A stretch of 64,000 nucleotides of DNA, taken from assembly GCA_949318235.1 (NCBI GenBank), contig OX439133.1, forward strand, positions 14,795,563 through 14,859,562, written 5' to 3'. The notes under the pieces were generated by a model. The model had not been told where the DNA came from, searched no databases, and saw only the letters and a program-made list of their open reading frames with translations. Both the position numbers and the translations under genes were made by a program. The DNA comes from Ecdyonurus torrentis. Taxonomy: Eukaryota > Arthropoda > Insecta > Ephemeroptera > Heptageniidae. Of this stretch, positions 1-11,810 are shown piece after piece. The first letter of the stretch is position 1. Each line of letters starts with the position of its first letter.

Positions 1-439
1 AGAGTTAAATTAAATAAGTGAATTTCAATTGGTATTCTCATATTTAAATATATAATTCTGTATGAAGCATATAGAATAATTAAGAAATAAAACTATTATT
101 CAGTTATAATATTTTATATTTATCGTATAAGGTGAGAGAAAGTATGTTCTGAAATTTTTATACATACTTTTTATTATACATATGAATTAATTTATATAAC
201 TTATATAATGCTTATATTATGCTTTATATATTGAACTCTATTTTATGGACTTTAAAATGACACTACATGACGGAAAAAAGTACCACTTATGGCAGATATG
301 TACTATAACATGTATCCATTGTATTTTGCAATAGGTACACTTTAATTTGGAAATAGTAATAGTTATAAACTATACAATACTTCTTAAACTAAATGAGTCA
401 CACCTTCATTGTAGCATAGTGCACCTGCATTAGGTATTA

Positions 440-776
440 TTGTAGTATAATATAATACCGACGTCGGTCATTAGATTCAATCTTTTCTGGTCAAAAAATT
501 CTGCAATTTTGCACAATGATACTTCAGCTTGAGACAATATTTCAAATATATAAAAATTTTAGGGGGTCACTGTGCAAATAAATTTTATACGATTTTTTGA
601 AATTTTTAGCCCATAAGGCCCAATGTTAATTTCAATATTTTTTTTCGTTTTTTTCGGGACGGTCAAACATCATGAAATTTTCTTCACGGCTAAGTAACCC
701 TTAGCTACACAATGACACCAAATTTAGACCCAAAACACTTCTAGTTTTTGAGATAAAAGGTTGGTACCCTACTCCC
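440..776. mobile_element. family H MITE, copy 1 (left end decayed)
   Basis: Right end GGTTGGTACCCTACTCCC then TTAA at 777-780. Internal blocks shared with the other copies: GGCCCAATGTTAATTTCA, TCGGGACGGTCAAACATC, CCTTAGCTACACAATGACAC. No ORF. Confidence 0.7.
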
Positions 777-989
777 TTAAGCGATTTTCGTCACATCCAT
801 ACTTCCATTTCCATTTCCATGTGCACATTTTGTGCCTGTTTGCAAATATGTAGCAATATTTTTGAGCAAATTGACGCTGAATACATTACATTAGGTTGAA
901 TTATGGTTTCAAATGCTAGAAAAATATAGCAATAACAATAAAAAGTTATATAAAATTTCCAAAGAATATAACCAAAAACCACGTTTGAC

Positions 990-1130
990 CCTATATTATG
1001 CTGAGCGCGCTTCGACACCATACTGGAGCTATGAATAACATTGCTCAGCTGCTGAGCAAAGTTTTCCATAGCTCCAATATGGCGTCGAAGCGCATTATAC
1101 ATGACGTCATATTATACTATAGATTTCATA
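990..1130. mobile_element. family N fragment, palindromic
   Basis: GCGCGCTTCGACACCATAC and GAATAACATTGCTCAGC are answered by an inverted GTCGAAGCGCAT arm near 1084-1096. The same motifs (GAATAACATTGCTCAGC) recur at 35640 and 53260. Confidence 0.55.
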
Positions 1131-1517
1131 TAATTTTTATATATACACAAATTAAGTATAAGATTAAATAAACAACAGAAAGTATACATGTTAGTTATTA
1201 TGAAATATTTAATATAGTTTTAATAATTAATAAATAATTTTTATTGATATTTTTAATATTTTATTTTAATTTTTTTTTTTCAATAAATTTTAATTAACAA
1301 GCAACAATGTTGAATTAAATATTATAAAATATTGATATCTTTTCTGTGTGACGTTACATTATTTACTTGGTATCAGTTAAATTAGCAATTTGTTATGATG
1401 ATTTAAGAATAAACTGCAGTTATCTATAAAATATTGTATAATATAATATAAACAGTATTAAATATAATTATCATCAATATGATGCTAAAAAAAATTATTT
1501 TCAATTATTAAACTTAA

Positions 1518-1854
1518 GGGAGTAGGGTACCGACCTCATATATCTCCAAAACTACAAGTGTTTGGGGTCTAAATTTGGTGTCATTGTGTAGCTAAGGGTT
1601 ACACCTAGCTGTGATAAAAATTTCATGATGTTTGACCGTCCCGAAAAAAAAGAAAAAATTATTAAAATTAACATTTAATTGGGCCTTATGGGCTTAAAAT
1701 TTCAAAAAATTATATAAAATTAATTTGCACGGTGACCCCCTAAAATTTTTATATATTTGAAATTGTCTTAAGCTGAAGTACCATTGTGCAAAATTTCAGA
1801 TTTTTTTGACGAAAAAAGTTTGAGTATAATGTCCGGCGTCAGTCCCCTACTTCC
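1518..1854. mobile_element. family H MITE, copy 2, TTAA-flanked
   Basis: TTAA at 1514-1517, then GGGAGTAGGGTACCGAC. The right end is GTCCCCTACTTCC then TTAA at 1855-1858. 337 bp between the TTAAs, opposite orientation to copy 1, non-coding. Confidence 0.8.
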
Positions 1855-1869
1855 TTAAAGTGTTGTATA

Positions 1870-2230
1870 TATATGGCTTTTATCTCAAAATTTAAAAAGA
1901 AAGTTATGAAATTTTATGTTGTCATTTCAAAGTTAATAGTTTAACAGCTATATAATACCTATATGATAACAAATTTCAGAACTCGTGCCCATCGCATGCA
2001 GATAAGAGAAAATAATTGTTAAAATTAAAATGGGCTCTTATGGAATTAAAACTTTAAAAAAAATCATAATTTAAAAAATAGCTTGGTGATCCCATTTTTT
2101 TTTTTTTTTTTTTTTTTTTTTGAAGATACCTTTTCCTAATAATCAGCGAGCATATTTTCCGATTTTTCTTTCTTTACAATTTTTTAGTCAAATTCCACAG
2201 TATACCTTATTTACCGTCTTAATGCAGTTA
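1870..2230. mobile_element. family P repeat, diverged copy
   Basis: Reverse-oriented relative of 21990-22325 and 59935-60245. Shared blocks are the rapid GATACCTTTTCCTAATAATC region, ATGGGCTCTTATGGAATTAA and an ACTATTAACTTT-like motif. Interrupted by a T-run at 2096-2121. Confidence 0.45.
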
Positions 2231-2599
2231 AAGAATCATGTGTACAGTATATACATTTTATATAATACAGTATATTTATATATTTATACTGTATAGAGTC
2301 ATGCAAAGTCACGAGTTTTGCGCAAATAACAATTAAAATTATATAGACAAAACTATTTAGTTTTATCACAGCCTCGTATAAAGAAAAAAATTAATATTAC
2401 GCAAAATTTTAAAATTTTAATTGTTACATTTTTTTTGTTGTAAATAATTAACATTTTTTTAAAGCATATAATTATTATGGTATTCAGAAGTTATGTATTA
2501 ATATTATTTATAAATTTATTTTAATTTATTTTTCTTATTATTTTTTATTTATAAATTTTATGCAACCATCGGATTGGGGTGCACTAAAACAATGTAATT

Positions 2600-2907
2600 T
2601 ATTCACAATGGGTAATCAGGTAATGCGAGATTTGCCTAATATAACATCTTACATAGAAAGAAAAATCTGAATTTTAGGATAATAAGTTATCTTCAAAAAT
2701 GTAAAAAAAATTAAAATTTAATTAATTTAGATAGCTACTTTTTAAATTATGATTTTTTAAATGTTTAAGTCCCATAAGAACCCATGTTAATTTAAATAAT
2801 TATTTTTACTCTAATCTGATTGTCACAGGTTCTGAAAATTTTATCATATTAATTAAGTATAAGCTGTTATATACGATTAACTTTCAAATGACATCATGAA
2901 GTTTCCC

Positions 2908-2946
<39 letters not shown>

Positions 2947-2990
2947 GAAATACAAGAAATCTGAATACAACCCTTAAGAGACAGTTGAGC
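2600..2990. mobile_element. family P repeat, copy 2
   Basis: Contains TCCCATAAGAACCCATGTTA, TCTGATTGTCACAGGTTCTG and ACTTTCAAATGACATCATGA in the same order as copies at 22 kb and 60 kb. No clear termini. Confidence 0.55.
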
Positions 2991-3117
2991 CGATGAAACT
3001 TCTCCAACTATTTGAGAATGAATATATATAGATAGAATTATTACAACTTATATAAATGAGTAAAATTAATATTCTAATTAAATGTTAGTTAATCTTTATG
3101 AACTAGAAGTTTAAGTT

Positions 3118-3449
3118 TAGGTAGGGTACTGACGTCGGCCATTAGATTCCGGCAACTTTTATATATCGTTAAAAAATCTGAAATTTTGCACAATGATACT
3201 TCAGCTTGAGAAAATTTCAAATATAAAAAACTTTTGGAGGGTCACCGTGTAAATTAATTGTATATGATTTTTTGAAATTTTAAACCCATAAGGCCCAATG
3301 TTAATTTCAATATATATATATTTTTTTTTTTCGGTACGGTTTAACGTCTTGAAATTTTCATCATGGCTATATAGATGTGACCCTTAGCTACACAATGCTA
3401 CCTAATTTAGACCAAAACACGTGACTACTTTTTCTCGGTATCGTACTCC
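3118..3449. mobile_element. family H MITE, copy 3
   Basis: Starts GGTAGGGTACTGACGTCGGC and ends CGGTATCGTACTCC then TTAA at 3450-3453. Same internal order as the other copies and moderately diverged. Confidence 0.7.
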
Positions 3450-3487
3450 TTAATGTTATTATAGAATATCCTTATTCAGGTGAGCAT

Positions 3488-3600
3488 TCACATATTCTTA
3501 AAATTTGTTACAACTTTGCGCAGCAAAATAATTTTTATAGCAACTGCAATTTCACAATTTGCTGCGCAAAGTTGTAACAAATTTAAGAATATATGTAAAT
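3488..3600. repeat. short palindrome (family Q)
   Basis: ATTTGTTACAACTTTGCGCA and its inverted partner TGCGCAAAGTTGTAACAAAT flank a 40-bp loop, with ATTCTTAA/TTAAGAAT continuing outward. A half-like relative (AGTAATTTGCTGCGTAAAA) lies near 54740. Confidence 0.7.
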
Positions 3601-3711
3601 AATGCACTTTTCAGTTACGTTTTTTATTTTCTTACTTGTATTAGAAAGCTCTGAAATTTTGATATACCTTATTATATATATATGAAGTTATATCTTCATA
3701 TGTAATGCTTT

Positions 3712-4363
3712 AGGCTGACCATAATTAAAAGTGTGCAACCCGGGACACTGCAGAGCAATGCACAGAAGAGACCAAGAGGCCCGCGCGAAGCGCGGCCGGT
3801 GGTCCCCGCCGGAGGGGAAAATTTTTCAGAAAAGGGGGCGTGGCCTCCGAAATTTCATCAGTTTTGTGTCTTTTTGCAAGAGTTTATTTAAAAGCACATG
3901 GATTTTTTTCAATGCTTTCTGTCGTCTATTTTTAACCTTTTCCCTGCAAAATAATAATAATAAAAAAAAAAAAAAATTATGAAACAATTTTTTGATAATA
4001 ATAGTTATATCACAAATAACATACGTAACCGACGTAACGTATGGTATGTGATGTGTACGTCCTATTTGAGCCGAAACACCCACTCTCAAAAAAAAAATAT
4101 AAATAAATAAAAACTTTGGCGTAACTATGGTGTCTAATTTTAATATGCTACGAAAAATATTACGAAAATGCATCGACTATCTTTTGACGTTTTTTTTATA
4201 TTTTTTTTATTTTTTTTTTTCTCCGCGAGCTTTTAATTATACTTTTTATTAAAATTCCTGCAAAATATAAAACCGGGACATTGACGATTTTTGCAAAATC
4301 TTGCCGGGACTTTAGTGTTGAAACCGGGACTGTCCCGGCTAATCCGGGACGGATGGTCAGCCT
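3712..4363. mobile_element. 652-bp DNA-transposon-like element (family O)
   Basis: Termini AGGCTGACCAT and ATGGTCAGCCT are inverted. The flanks ATGCTTt and ATGCTTa are an almost perfect 7-bp repeat, suggesting a target duplication. Inside are a GC-rich block (CCCGCGCGAAGCGCGGCCGG near 3780) and repeated CCGGGAC motifs near the right end. ORFs here are low-complexity and not credible. Confidence 0.65.
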
Positions 4364-5399
4364 ATGCTTATATTATGCTTATATTGAATCATTTTATTGA
4401 TTTAAAATGACACTATATTGTAACGATAACAAACAAAATATGAACCAAACATTTGATTTCCATATATTATTAGCTCTAACACATATAATTCAGAATGTCA
4501 CACTATATACATAATATATAATGAATCATATAAGTCCAAACAACTATTTATATAGACCACTTTCACATCATTGCCATTTGACGCCATGTTTGTGGTTCCT
4601 AATGCATTGGCCAGCATATAGGGAAACGTCATTTTCCCTTATTTTTTGCATAAATTAATTAAACTGAAAGCATTTTTCTCATTTTCTTGTAGCTTATTAG
4701 GGCCTAGATATAAGGCTTTGAAGGAGGTTTGATATACGAAGCTTTGTTTGCTATATTAACAAAAAATGAAAATGACGTGTATTCCTGACCATGCAACGAA
4801 ATGGCGACTTTAAAATATTAGTGGAAGCGGTCTATTGGTATACTGTACAAATTTCAGTGTTTTTTTTTTTTTTTTTTTTTTTTTAAATTCTGACAAATTA
4901 ATTTAATATAATTTTATATAAAACGTTATTTTGTACTGTGTAAAACAGTATTAATAGTTAAAATATCCGCATCATTTTCTATATGTCGTCATTCAACTTT
5001 TTGTTGTAAAAAACACACATATTAAATCTGATATAAGAAACCACAATGAACTATAAAATATATAATATTATAATGAAGAGCACATAGTATCATTAAGGAA
5101 ATTAATATTATAACTTGTGACCACAAATGTATATATAGTATAAAACTTGTTCTGAAGGGGATTTTACAATCATTTGTGGTTAATGCGATTAGGTCTCTGT
5201 ATACATAATCTCTTCTTATATTATTATAGAGAAGTTAAATACGTAGGATGCAATATAATCTTGTGTCAACTATGCATATTATATGAAAGTATAGTGTGTG
5301 AACGGAAAATGTGGTGGCGTAAAAAATGATGTCATATAATTATAATAAGTTTTAATCTGTGTATAATGTATATTATATGTTATTAATAAATTTTAATAA

Positions 5400-5735
5400 A
5401 TATTTTTTTAATGGAGGTTATCGGTTTAAAATATCTTAAAAATGTTCTATGGTTTAAAACACGTAAAAGTATATGCCTATAGTATTATTTCTATTTGAAA
5501 TTTCTCCGAAATCGGTAGAGTAGTTTTCTCAAAAATTGCAAAAAAAAAAAAAAAAACAAAAAAAAAAAAAAAAAAACAAAAACAAACAAACAAACAAACA
5601 AACAAACAAACAAACAAACAAACAAACAAACAAACAAACAAACAAACAAACAAACAAACGCAAAATGTTAAATTAGGGGTCCCTTATAGCTTTCCCCACG
5701 TCTCCCGCGCGCTAAACCGATAAGCTCCATTTAAA
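5400..5735. mobile_element. family Z repeat, copy 1
   Basis: Shares with 54495-54745, in inverted orientation, ACGTAAAAGTATAT, TTTGAAATTTCTCCGAAAT, GAGTAGTTTTCTCAAAAAT, an A-run, and the GC patch TCCCGCGCGCTAAACC. The copy here carries a (CAAA)n expansion. Confidence 0.6.
5577..5659 (+). repeat. (CAAA)n microsatellite
   Basis: About 20 uninterrupted CAAA units following an A-run at 5539-5576. Confidence 0.95.
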
Positions 5736-6002
5736 ATCTATTCATTGATTTCTAATTTCGGACGTGAGGGTAAATCAATTTGAGAATTGACAAAGAGAAA
5801 GCCGTATGTACATATGTTATAATATATAGTTCATTCATTGCAAGTAATTCATACACGAATTACATTATATATATATTATATATATATATATATATTAATT
5901 TTTTTTTTGCAAATCTACATATTATAAAATTCATTTTTACAAACGAAAAAAGCATTGAAAATAATTTTATCACTATAAACTATTAATTAGAATAAATAAG
6001 AA

Positions 6003-6040
<38 letters not shown>

Positions 6041-7852
6041 AAAGATTCTTATGCGTTGTGAATTAAAATTTTCTTAATTTTAAACACGGACAAAAATAGC
6101 TATATAATAACTATGGTATATATAGCTAGCTCATTTTTAGCACAACGAGGAAGACTAAAATTTTTTAGGGGTTAATTTGATTTCATATTTTAAAAGAGTA
6201 CATTGTCCTAAATCAATACATGTGTGAATTTTTAATTTCCGAGTTTATTAAATATTTTTTAATTAATTTCTGAAAGTCGCGAAATGACATCACAGGCTGC
6301 AATTTTTTCCTATATGCTTATATAATATATATTATATGTTTTAGAATATGAAATAAAATTAACCCATCAATTTTTTTTTGTATATTTTTCCTCACTTGTC
6401 TAATACAGCATAATCTATTATTCTATTCTGCATAAATTTGCTACATTGCATAAATATTATGTATTACAGCATAATTAATTATATGTTCCAATTTAGCATC
6501 AATTATGCTATAATGATATAGCATAAATTACGTAATTTATTCTTTTCCTTGCAATTTAGAATAAAATTAAGGTAAAGTAGATTTTTCTTACATTAAAACT
6601 TTTTGCCAATATCACCACGTTCACCGTGCAAAATCTCATATTTCCAGTTTTAAGAATATGCACTTATACGTATATTTACAACACATTTTAATGGGATTAT
6701 TTTTTTTATATGCTTGAGGTATATATATATATATTGTAATACGTTATTATGTGCGGTGGTCTCATCATTATTAAACTATATAAACTTTGAGATTTAAACT
6801 TATTTATTATATATATAAAAATCGGTAAGTCAAGTTTAAAATTGAAATCTATTATATTTGAAATATAACATTCTAAATAGATGCGAACAAGGAATCATGT
6901 TTCTGCTATGTCCTGTCATAGGGTAAACTACTTAGGGTGAATTTATACCCTATTTACTACAAACAAGTACGCAAATGCATTGTTGGGGTATATAAATACG
7001 ATACTATTTTAATTACTTCAATACTGGATTTTTTTTTTAATTGAAAAAGAAGAAAAAAAAATTATAATGTTACATTTTACAAAATGATATTTTTAAAATT
7101 TACTTAAATAAAAAAACGCAATAATATATTGCCTATGCATCTTTTTTTTTTATTATTTAATTTTAAGCATCAAAATACAACACAGCCTGCATAACAGTTA
7201 TCCATAGAATATTAATAATTATTTTCAATATTATTTTATAAAAATAAGTTTTAAAATATTTTATTTTTCTCGAAAAGCATTATTATTATTTTAAAATTTT
7301 GTTCATACATATTAAATTATGTAAAACATGATATATACTGTACTGTACCCTTCGCAACTTTAATTGGTGATATCAAACTTAATTATGTATATATGCATAA
7401 ATGTATAATTATACTGCATAAAATATACATACACTGCCTAACAATATAAAAAATCTCATTATATAATATTGGGTATTTTTTTAAACATAATATAAATAGA
7501 TTATATTATAAAAAAAAAAAAAAAAAATCGTCGTTTTTACTTTTTAGATAACAAAAATTACTAAACAAAAATTGTACAAAATCACTAATTTATCTTAAAT
7601 TTCATCGTTTTCTAAAAATTGCTATATATATTTTTTTTTAAATTTCTTCTATATTTTTTTCTTCTCTTATAATTTCTTGTATTATAGGTTAATTTAAAAA
7701 TTTTGTGCAATTTTAATTGTCACAACAAAATTTATACATTTTTCTTTTCATTATCTTTATTTATTATTATTATTATTTTTTTAGATAACAAAAAAAAGTT
7801 CTTTCTGAATATTCAGTAATAAAACTCTTACGCAATAGAAGCTAAAATTAAA

Positions 7853-7884
<32 letters not shown>

Positions 7885-8442
7885 TTTGACTCAAGTTACT
7901 CACTAGTTAGACCACAGTATAATCCGGTGTAAAATTTCACGGGCTATAAAATATGTAATCATAAGCATGAATGAACAAATATGATCAAATCAAAACTAAC
8001 AGAACATCTGCGGTATATTTTAAAATCTGTGTATACTATTCGATCAATTCAAATGATGCAGTGACTTGTATAATTTGAGAGTTATTGAGATTATAACATG
8101 AACAGTAAAAAGGGTTGTGTTGTGTGTGTATTATTTATTTATTAAATATTATAAAAACATGTTTTTGTACTTTATAAAAATTGTTTATCTTTATTTTTTT
8201 TTTTACTTCACTTCTTTTTACAATGTGTTCTGTAAGTATAATAATATTTTTCTTCTGCTTACATGAGTATAATACTGGATAATATAATAAAATAAATCTT
8301 TTTGAAATGAACCGCACGCAGGTATTTTATTTTGGATCGGTAAGTGTATAGAGAAATTAGATTTATTTTTCATGGAAAAAAAATCTGAGAGTTGAATTTT
8401 TTTACTTTAGCTTACATATATACTGAGCCTAAAATCACATAT

Positions 8443-8760
8443 TTAGTGTATGCACACGACGTCATATATTGAATACGCTTTGACGCCACACTGGAGCAAT
8501 GAATAACATTTATTAGTAGATATGAAATATGAATAATAATAATCTTGCGGGTTTTGACTATTTATTTAATTAAAAAAATTAATTAATTTTTTTCTCGCAT
8601 ATACTGGAAAACATATAATACAACCTGTTAACAGTATGAATTCTTACAAAATTATTATTATTATAAGTATTTTTAAACTGTCATTTCCCATACCGTCCCA
8701 TGTTTTTAGTGCTCACATATGACTTCGACTTTTATATTAACAATACAACTACCCTATATA
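8443..8760. mobile_element. family N copy, decayed
   Basis: Shares GACGCCACACTGGAGCAATG, TTTCTCGCATATACTGGAAA, ACAACCTGTTAACAGTATG and CTCACATATGACTTCGACTT with the clearer copy at 35583, and ends ACTACCCTATA like it. Confidence 0.5.
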
Positions 8761-10675
8761 TATAACTTATATCGATACTTTTTTTTTTATCATTTATCTT
8801 TCTATAAATTAAGCTATTAAATAAGTAAATACATTTAATGTTTGCTTATATTATTATAATTATAGTTTGGATTTTCATAGGATGATTTTAACGAAAAACA
8901 TATATACTTTAAAAAGTGACAAAACATTGTAATTATATTAAAATTACACTCTACTCAATATGGTTTTGGAAGATGATATTTATTCGCATGGATGTTAGTG
9001 TTGGTTTTACTCTGAAATATTTAAAAATACTTCCAGTGATTCAAATAATAAATTTAAAACTAAAATTGTAAATAAAAAGTTAATTTAATTTTAATGAAAC
9101 ATTGAAATCATTTGAAAATATTAACAAACAATTTGAATCTATCTATATATTATACTACTTTATTTTTTACGTAAAAACATCCTCCAGTCACAAAAAATAA
9201 AAATAAAGTTAAAATAATAATAATAACTAATAACAGAATAAGTGAAAAAAGTTTTATTAGAAAATTATGTATAATTATTAAATTTTAAGGATATAAATAA
9301 TATTATTTTATAAATTTATATAATATTATTTTAAAATCAGAATTCATTTATATATTTAAACATTTTTTATAGTTAATGCGAACATTGCACAAATAAGAAT
9401 TTTAACTTCTTTAACAATATCTATAAAGATTTTAGGTACATACATGTTGGAATATTGAATGCGAAGTATTTAATTCTAATTATATATTGAAAATACTACG
9501 CATTGTAAATACTTTATGTCATTTGAAATAAAAATACAATAGCAAAAAATATTATGAATATTTAAGCATGAAAATTATACTACTACTTTCAAATACAGAT
9601 TCTTCCAATTTGAACAAAAATGATATCATACCTGATAAAGTGATAAGAAACTCACCTTTATTGAAAATGGAAGAATCGGGTTTTGGATTAGACTCACTTT
9701 TATAGGTTTGCCATATTTCATTCAGTCCTATACCATTTTTTTTTTTCGTATGTTTTTTACAATTATTATTGCATGGCAAAAGTTTGATTAAATTTTGTTT
9801 TGCAAAATATAAAAATATGTGAAAACACCTTTTTATAATATACTATATTATACTAGTATAATATACAACATACATAATATATAAAAATTATAATGATAAA
9901 AAATCTAAAACAAGATTGCAATGTTTAGTTTTAATTTTAGAAATTTAATTGTGAAATGAGATCTATGTACTATATGCATATCCTTTTAAATTTTATTATT
10001 AAAAATTAAAGAATTAAAAAATTAGATGTTTAAAGAATTAAACAAAATCATTATATCATAATGAAGTATCAAATTCTTTTAGACATTGCATAACAATTTT
10101 TTATGATATATGACTTCAATTTCTAAAAATATACAAGTAAATTAAAAAAAAAAAAAAAAAAAAACTTCAAACTATGGTAAATACAATTTTACTGACGGGG
10201 TGAATTCAAAAATTTTTAGTTGTTACAATTTTAAAAACTTTCATATAATTTACTATAAAATATTTTTTCTTGTACCCCAAAGCAAAATTGATCGCTCAAA
10301 AGTCTCTAGTTTACGTAATAATATAATGTAAACTGTAGACATTTTATAGTCCATAAAACTGTTTGATTTTTATGTATACAAAAATATTTCAAAAAATACA
10401 TTTCAAAAAATGTAAAAATTATTATTAGTTTTATGGCATATATAGTTATATACTATAGTGTATAAACTTCTAAAAGTCGAATATTATGATTTTTTTTTTT
10501 ATTATATAGTTATTTTATTATTATTATTATTTTTTTTGCATTGCATGTAATTGCAAATTTGGCTCATGAATTTAAAGAGGTTAAAATAAAAATGTATTTT
10601 TTTCCTATAATATTGAAGGAATTGAAGGAATTTTACGAATTTTAATTTTCAATATAATATTTCTGTCTGATGAGG

Positions 10676-10714
<39 letters not shown>

Positions 10715-10722
10715 AAGAAAAA

Positions 10723-10754
<32 letters not shown>

Positions 10755-10920
10755 AACTTAAAATATGCAAAAGTCCAGGCCCTATATACAGTCCTTTAGT
10801 CCACGGCTAGTTTTATTATTATTGTACTGCATATTTAAGGTTGTACACTATACAAATGTTTACCATAATATACTTGTAGCACCCATTTTTTATACAATGT
10901 TTCAAATGTGTATAACCCCC
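8761..10920. other. gene-free AT-rich region
   Basis: Apart from the exon-like stretch at 9660-9742 I see no coding character. A small hairpin (AATGCGAAGTATTT/AAATACTACGCATT, 9459-9506) and several A-runs are present. Confidence 0.55.
9660..9742 (-). other. unidentified exon-like stretch
   Basis: On the minus strand, acceptor-like GGTATAG is followed by LNEIWQTYKSESNPKPDSSI plus FNK and a strong donor GTGAGT. The composition is less AT-rich and more protein-like than the surroundings. No partner exon is recognised on either side. It could be one exon of an unseen gene, an exon relic or chance. Confidence 0.25.
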
Positions 10921-11029
10921 GTAAGCTGCGACGCTAACTAACTAGTTAAACCGTAGTTAAGTTGTTATTTTGATTGTTGCAACAATTAAAAAAAGATAAC
11001 TAAGGTTTAACTAGAGGTTGCAGCTTACA
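10921..11029. mobile_element. short palindromic element (family R)
   Basis: GTAAGCTGCGAC...CTAGTTAAACC is mirrored by GGTTTAACTAG...GTTGCAGCTTAC, about 109 bp in total with an AT-rich hinge. Non-coding. Confidence 0.65.
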
Positions 11030-11205
11030 GCCCTTAACGTAAGTGTTTTGACTTTTTCATTCTTGACGGATAAAATGTGAATGCGTAAAGGAATTAAAAA
11101 TAATAATAATAATAATAAAATACAAAACCTCAGAATATCCATGATTCGAACACATTTTGTAATGCAAAAAAAAAAAAAAAAAAAAAAAGTGGAAAACAGA
11201 TGCTT

Positions 11206-11315
11206 TGTTCACAATAAGCTTTTTCTAATTGGAATTGATGGATCAAAACAACATGACTTCTTATGGAGCTCACTTACCAATAATTCCAATTAGAAAAAGC
11301 TCAATGTGACCACAG
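11206..11315. mobile_element. small palindromic MITE (family AA), copy 1
   Basis: AGCTTTTTCTAATTGGAATT is mirrored by AATTCCAATTAGAAAAAGCT. Duplicated with the PARP segment (copy 2 at 13085-13190). Confidence 0.7.
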
Positions 11316-11329
11316 CATTATGACAGACT

Positions 11330-11648
11330 GAAGTATTATTCACATAACGCGTAAAATTGACGCGCTTCAACGTGCGTCGACGCGAGTTACAAAGCTGCAA
11401 AAATGTAAACAAATGAAGCTGTTCACATGTTATTTTCAAAAGCAATGTGAACGGTTCCATTTGTTTACATTATTGCGCTGTTCGTAAACCCTGTTTTCTA
11501 CTCCTAAAATGACGATCAACTTAGGTTATTCAAATGGAAATGCGCATTTTTTGGTGTAAGAATTACAGGGTTTACGAACAACACTAATTGTTACAGCTTT
11601 GTAACTCGCTCGACGCGCGTCAAATTTACACATCATGAGAATAATATT
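11330..11648. mobile_element. family B palindrome, copy 1, interrupted by family C
   Basis: Arms share GAAGTATTATTCACAT, ACGCGCTTCAACGTGCGTCG and GTAAACAAATGAAGC-like blocks with the intact copy at 53475. A family C element (11478-11583) splits the right arm. The same nested pair occurs in unit 2. Confidence 0.75.
11478..11583. mobile_element. family C MITE, copy 1 (nested in B)
   Basis: TGTTCGTAAACCCTGTTTTC at one end, ACAGGGTTTACGAACAACA at the other. The middle ATGACGATCAACTTAGGTTA and ATGCGCATTTTTTGGTG are shared by all copies. About 105 bp. Confidence 0.75.
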
Positions 11649-11650
11649 GC

Positions 11651-11753
11651 TGTTCGTAAACCCTGTTCTCTGCTCCTAAAATGACGATCAACTTTGGTTA
11701 TTCAAATGGAATGCGCATTTTTTGGTTCAAAAGAACAGGGTTTATGAACAACA
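11651..11753. mobile_element. family C MITE, copy 2
   Basis: Same termini (TGTTCGTAAACCCTGTT; AACAGGGTTTATGAACAACA) immediately outside the family B copy. Absent from unit 2 of the tandem duplication. Confidence 0.75.
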
Positions 11754-11810
11754 CTAATGCTTTACATAATATTTACAACAATGCAAAACCCCTTTAATCT
11801 ACTGTATAAT

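Larger units (their letters stand above)
1..3711. other. gene-free AT-rich region with degraded MITEs
   Basis: Holds three family H copies, a family N fragment, a diverged family P pair (about 1870-2230 and 2600-2990) and a small palindrome, each listed separately. The rest is A/T runs without coding character. Short ORFs here are random or lie in palindromes. Confidence 0.6.
4364..8440. other. gene-free AT-rich region
   Basis: No coding stretch, RNA gene or long palindrome recognised beyond the family Z copy near 5400-5735 and the (CAAA)n tract. It is dominated by A/T homopolymers and TATATA runs. Confidence 0.6.

Noticed and set aside
11081..11293. 70-aa and 63-aa ORFs through A-runs (also 12955-13146)
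   Set aside because: They encode the palindromic family AA and poly-Lys, and the similarity between them only reflects the tandem duplication.
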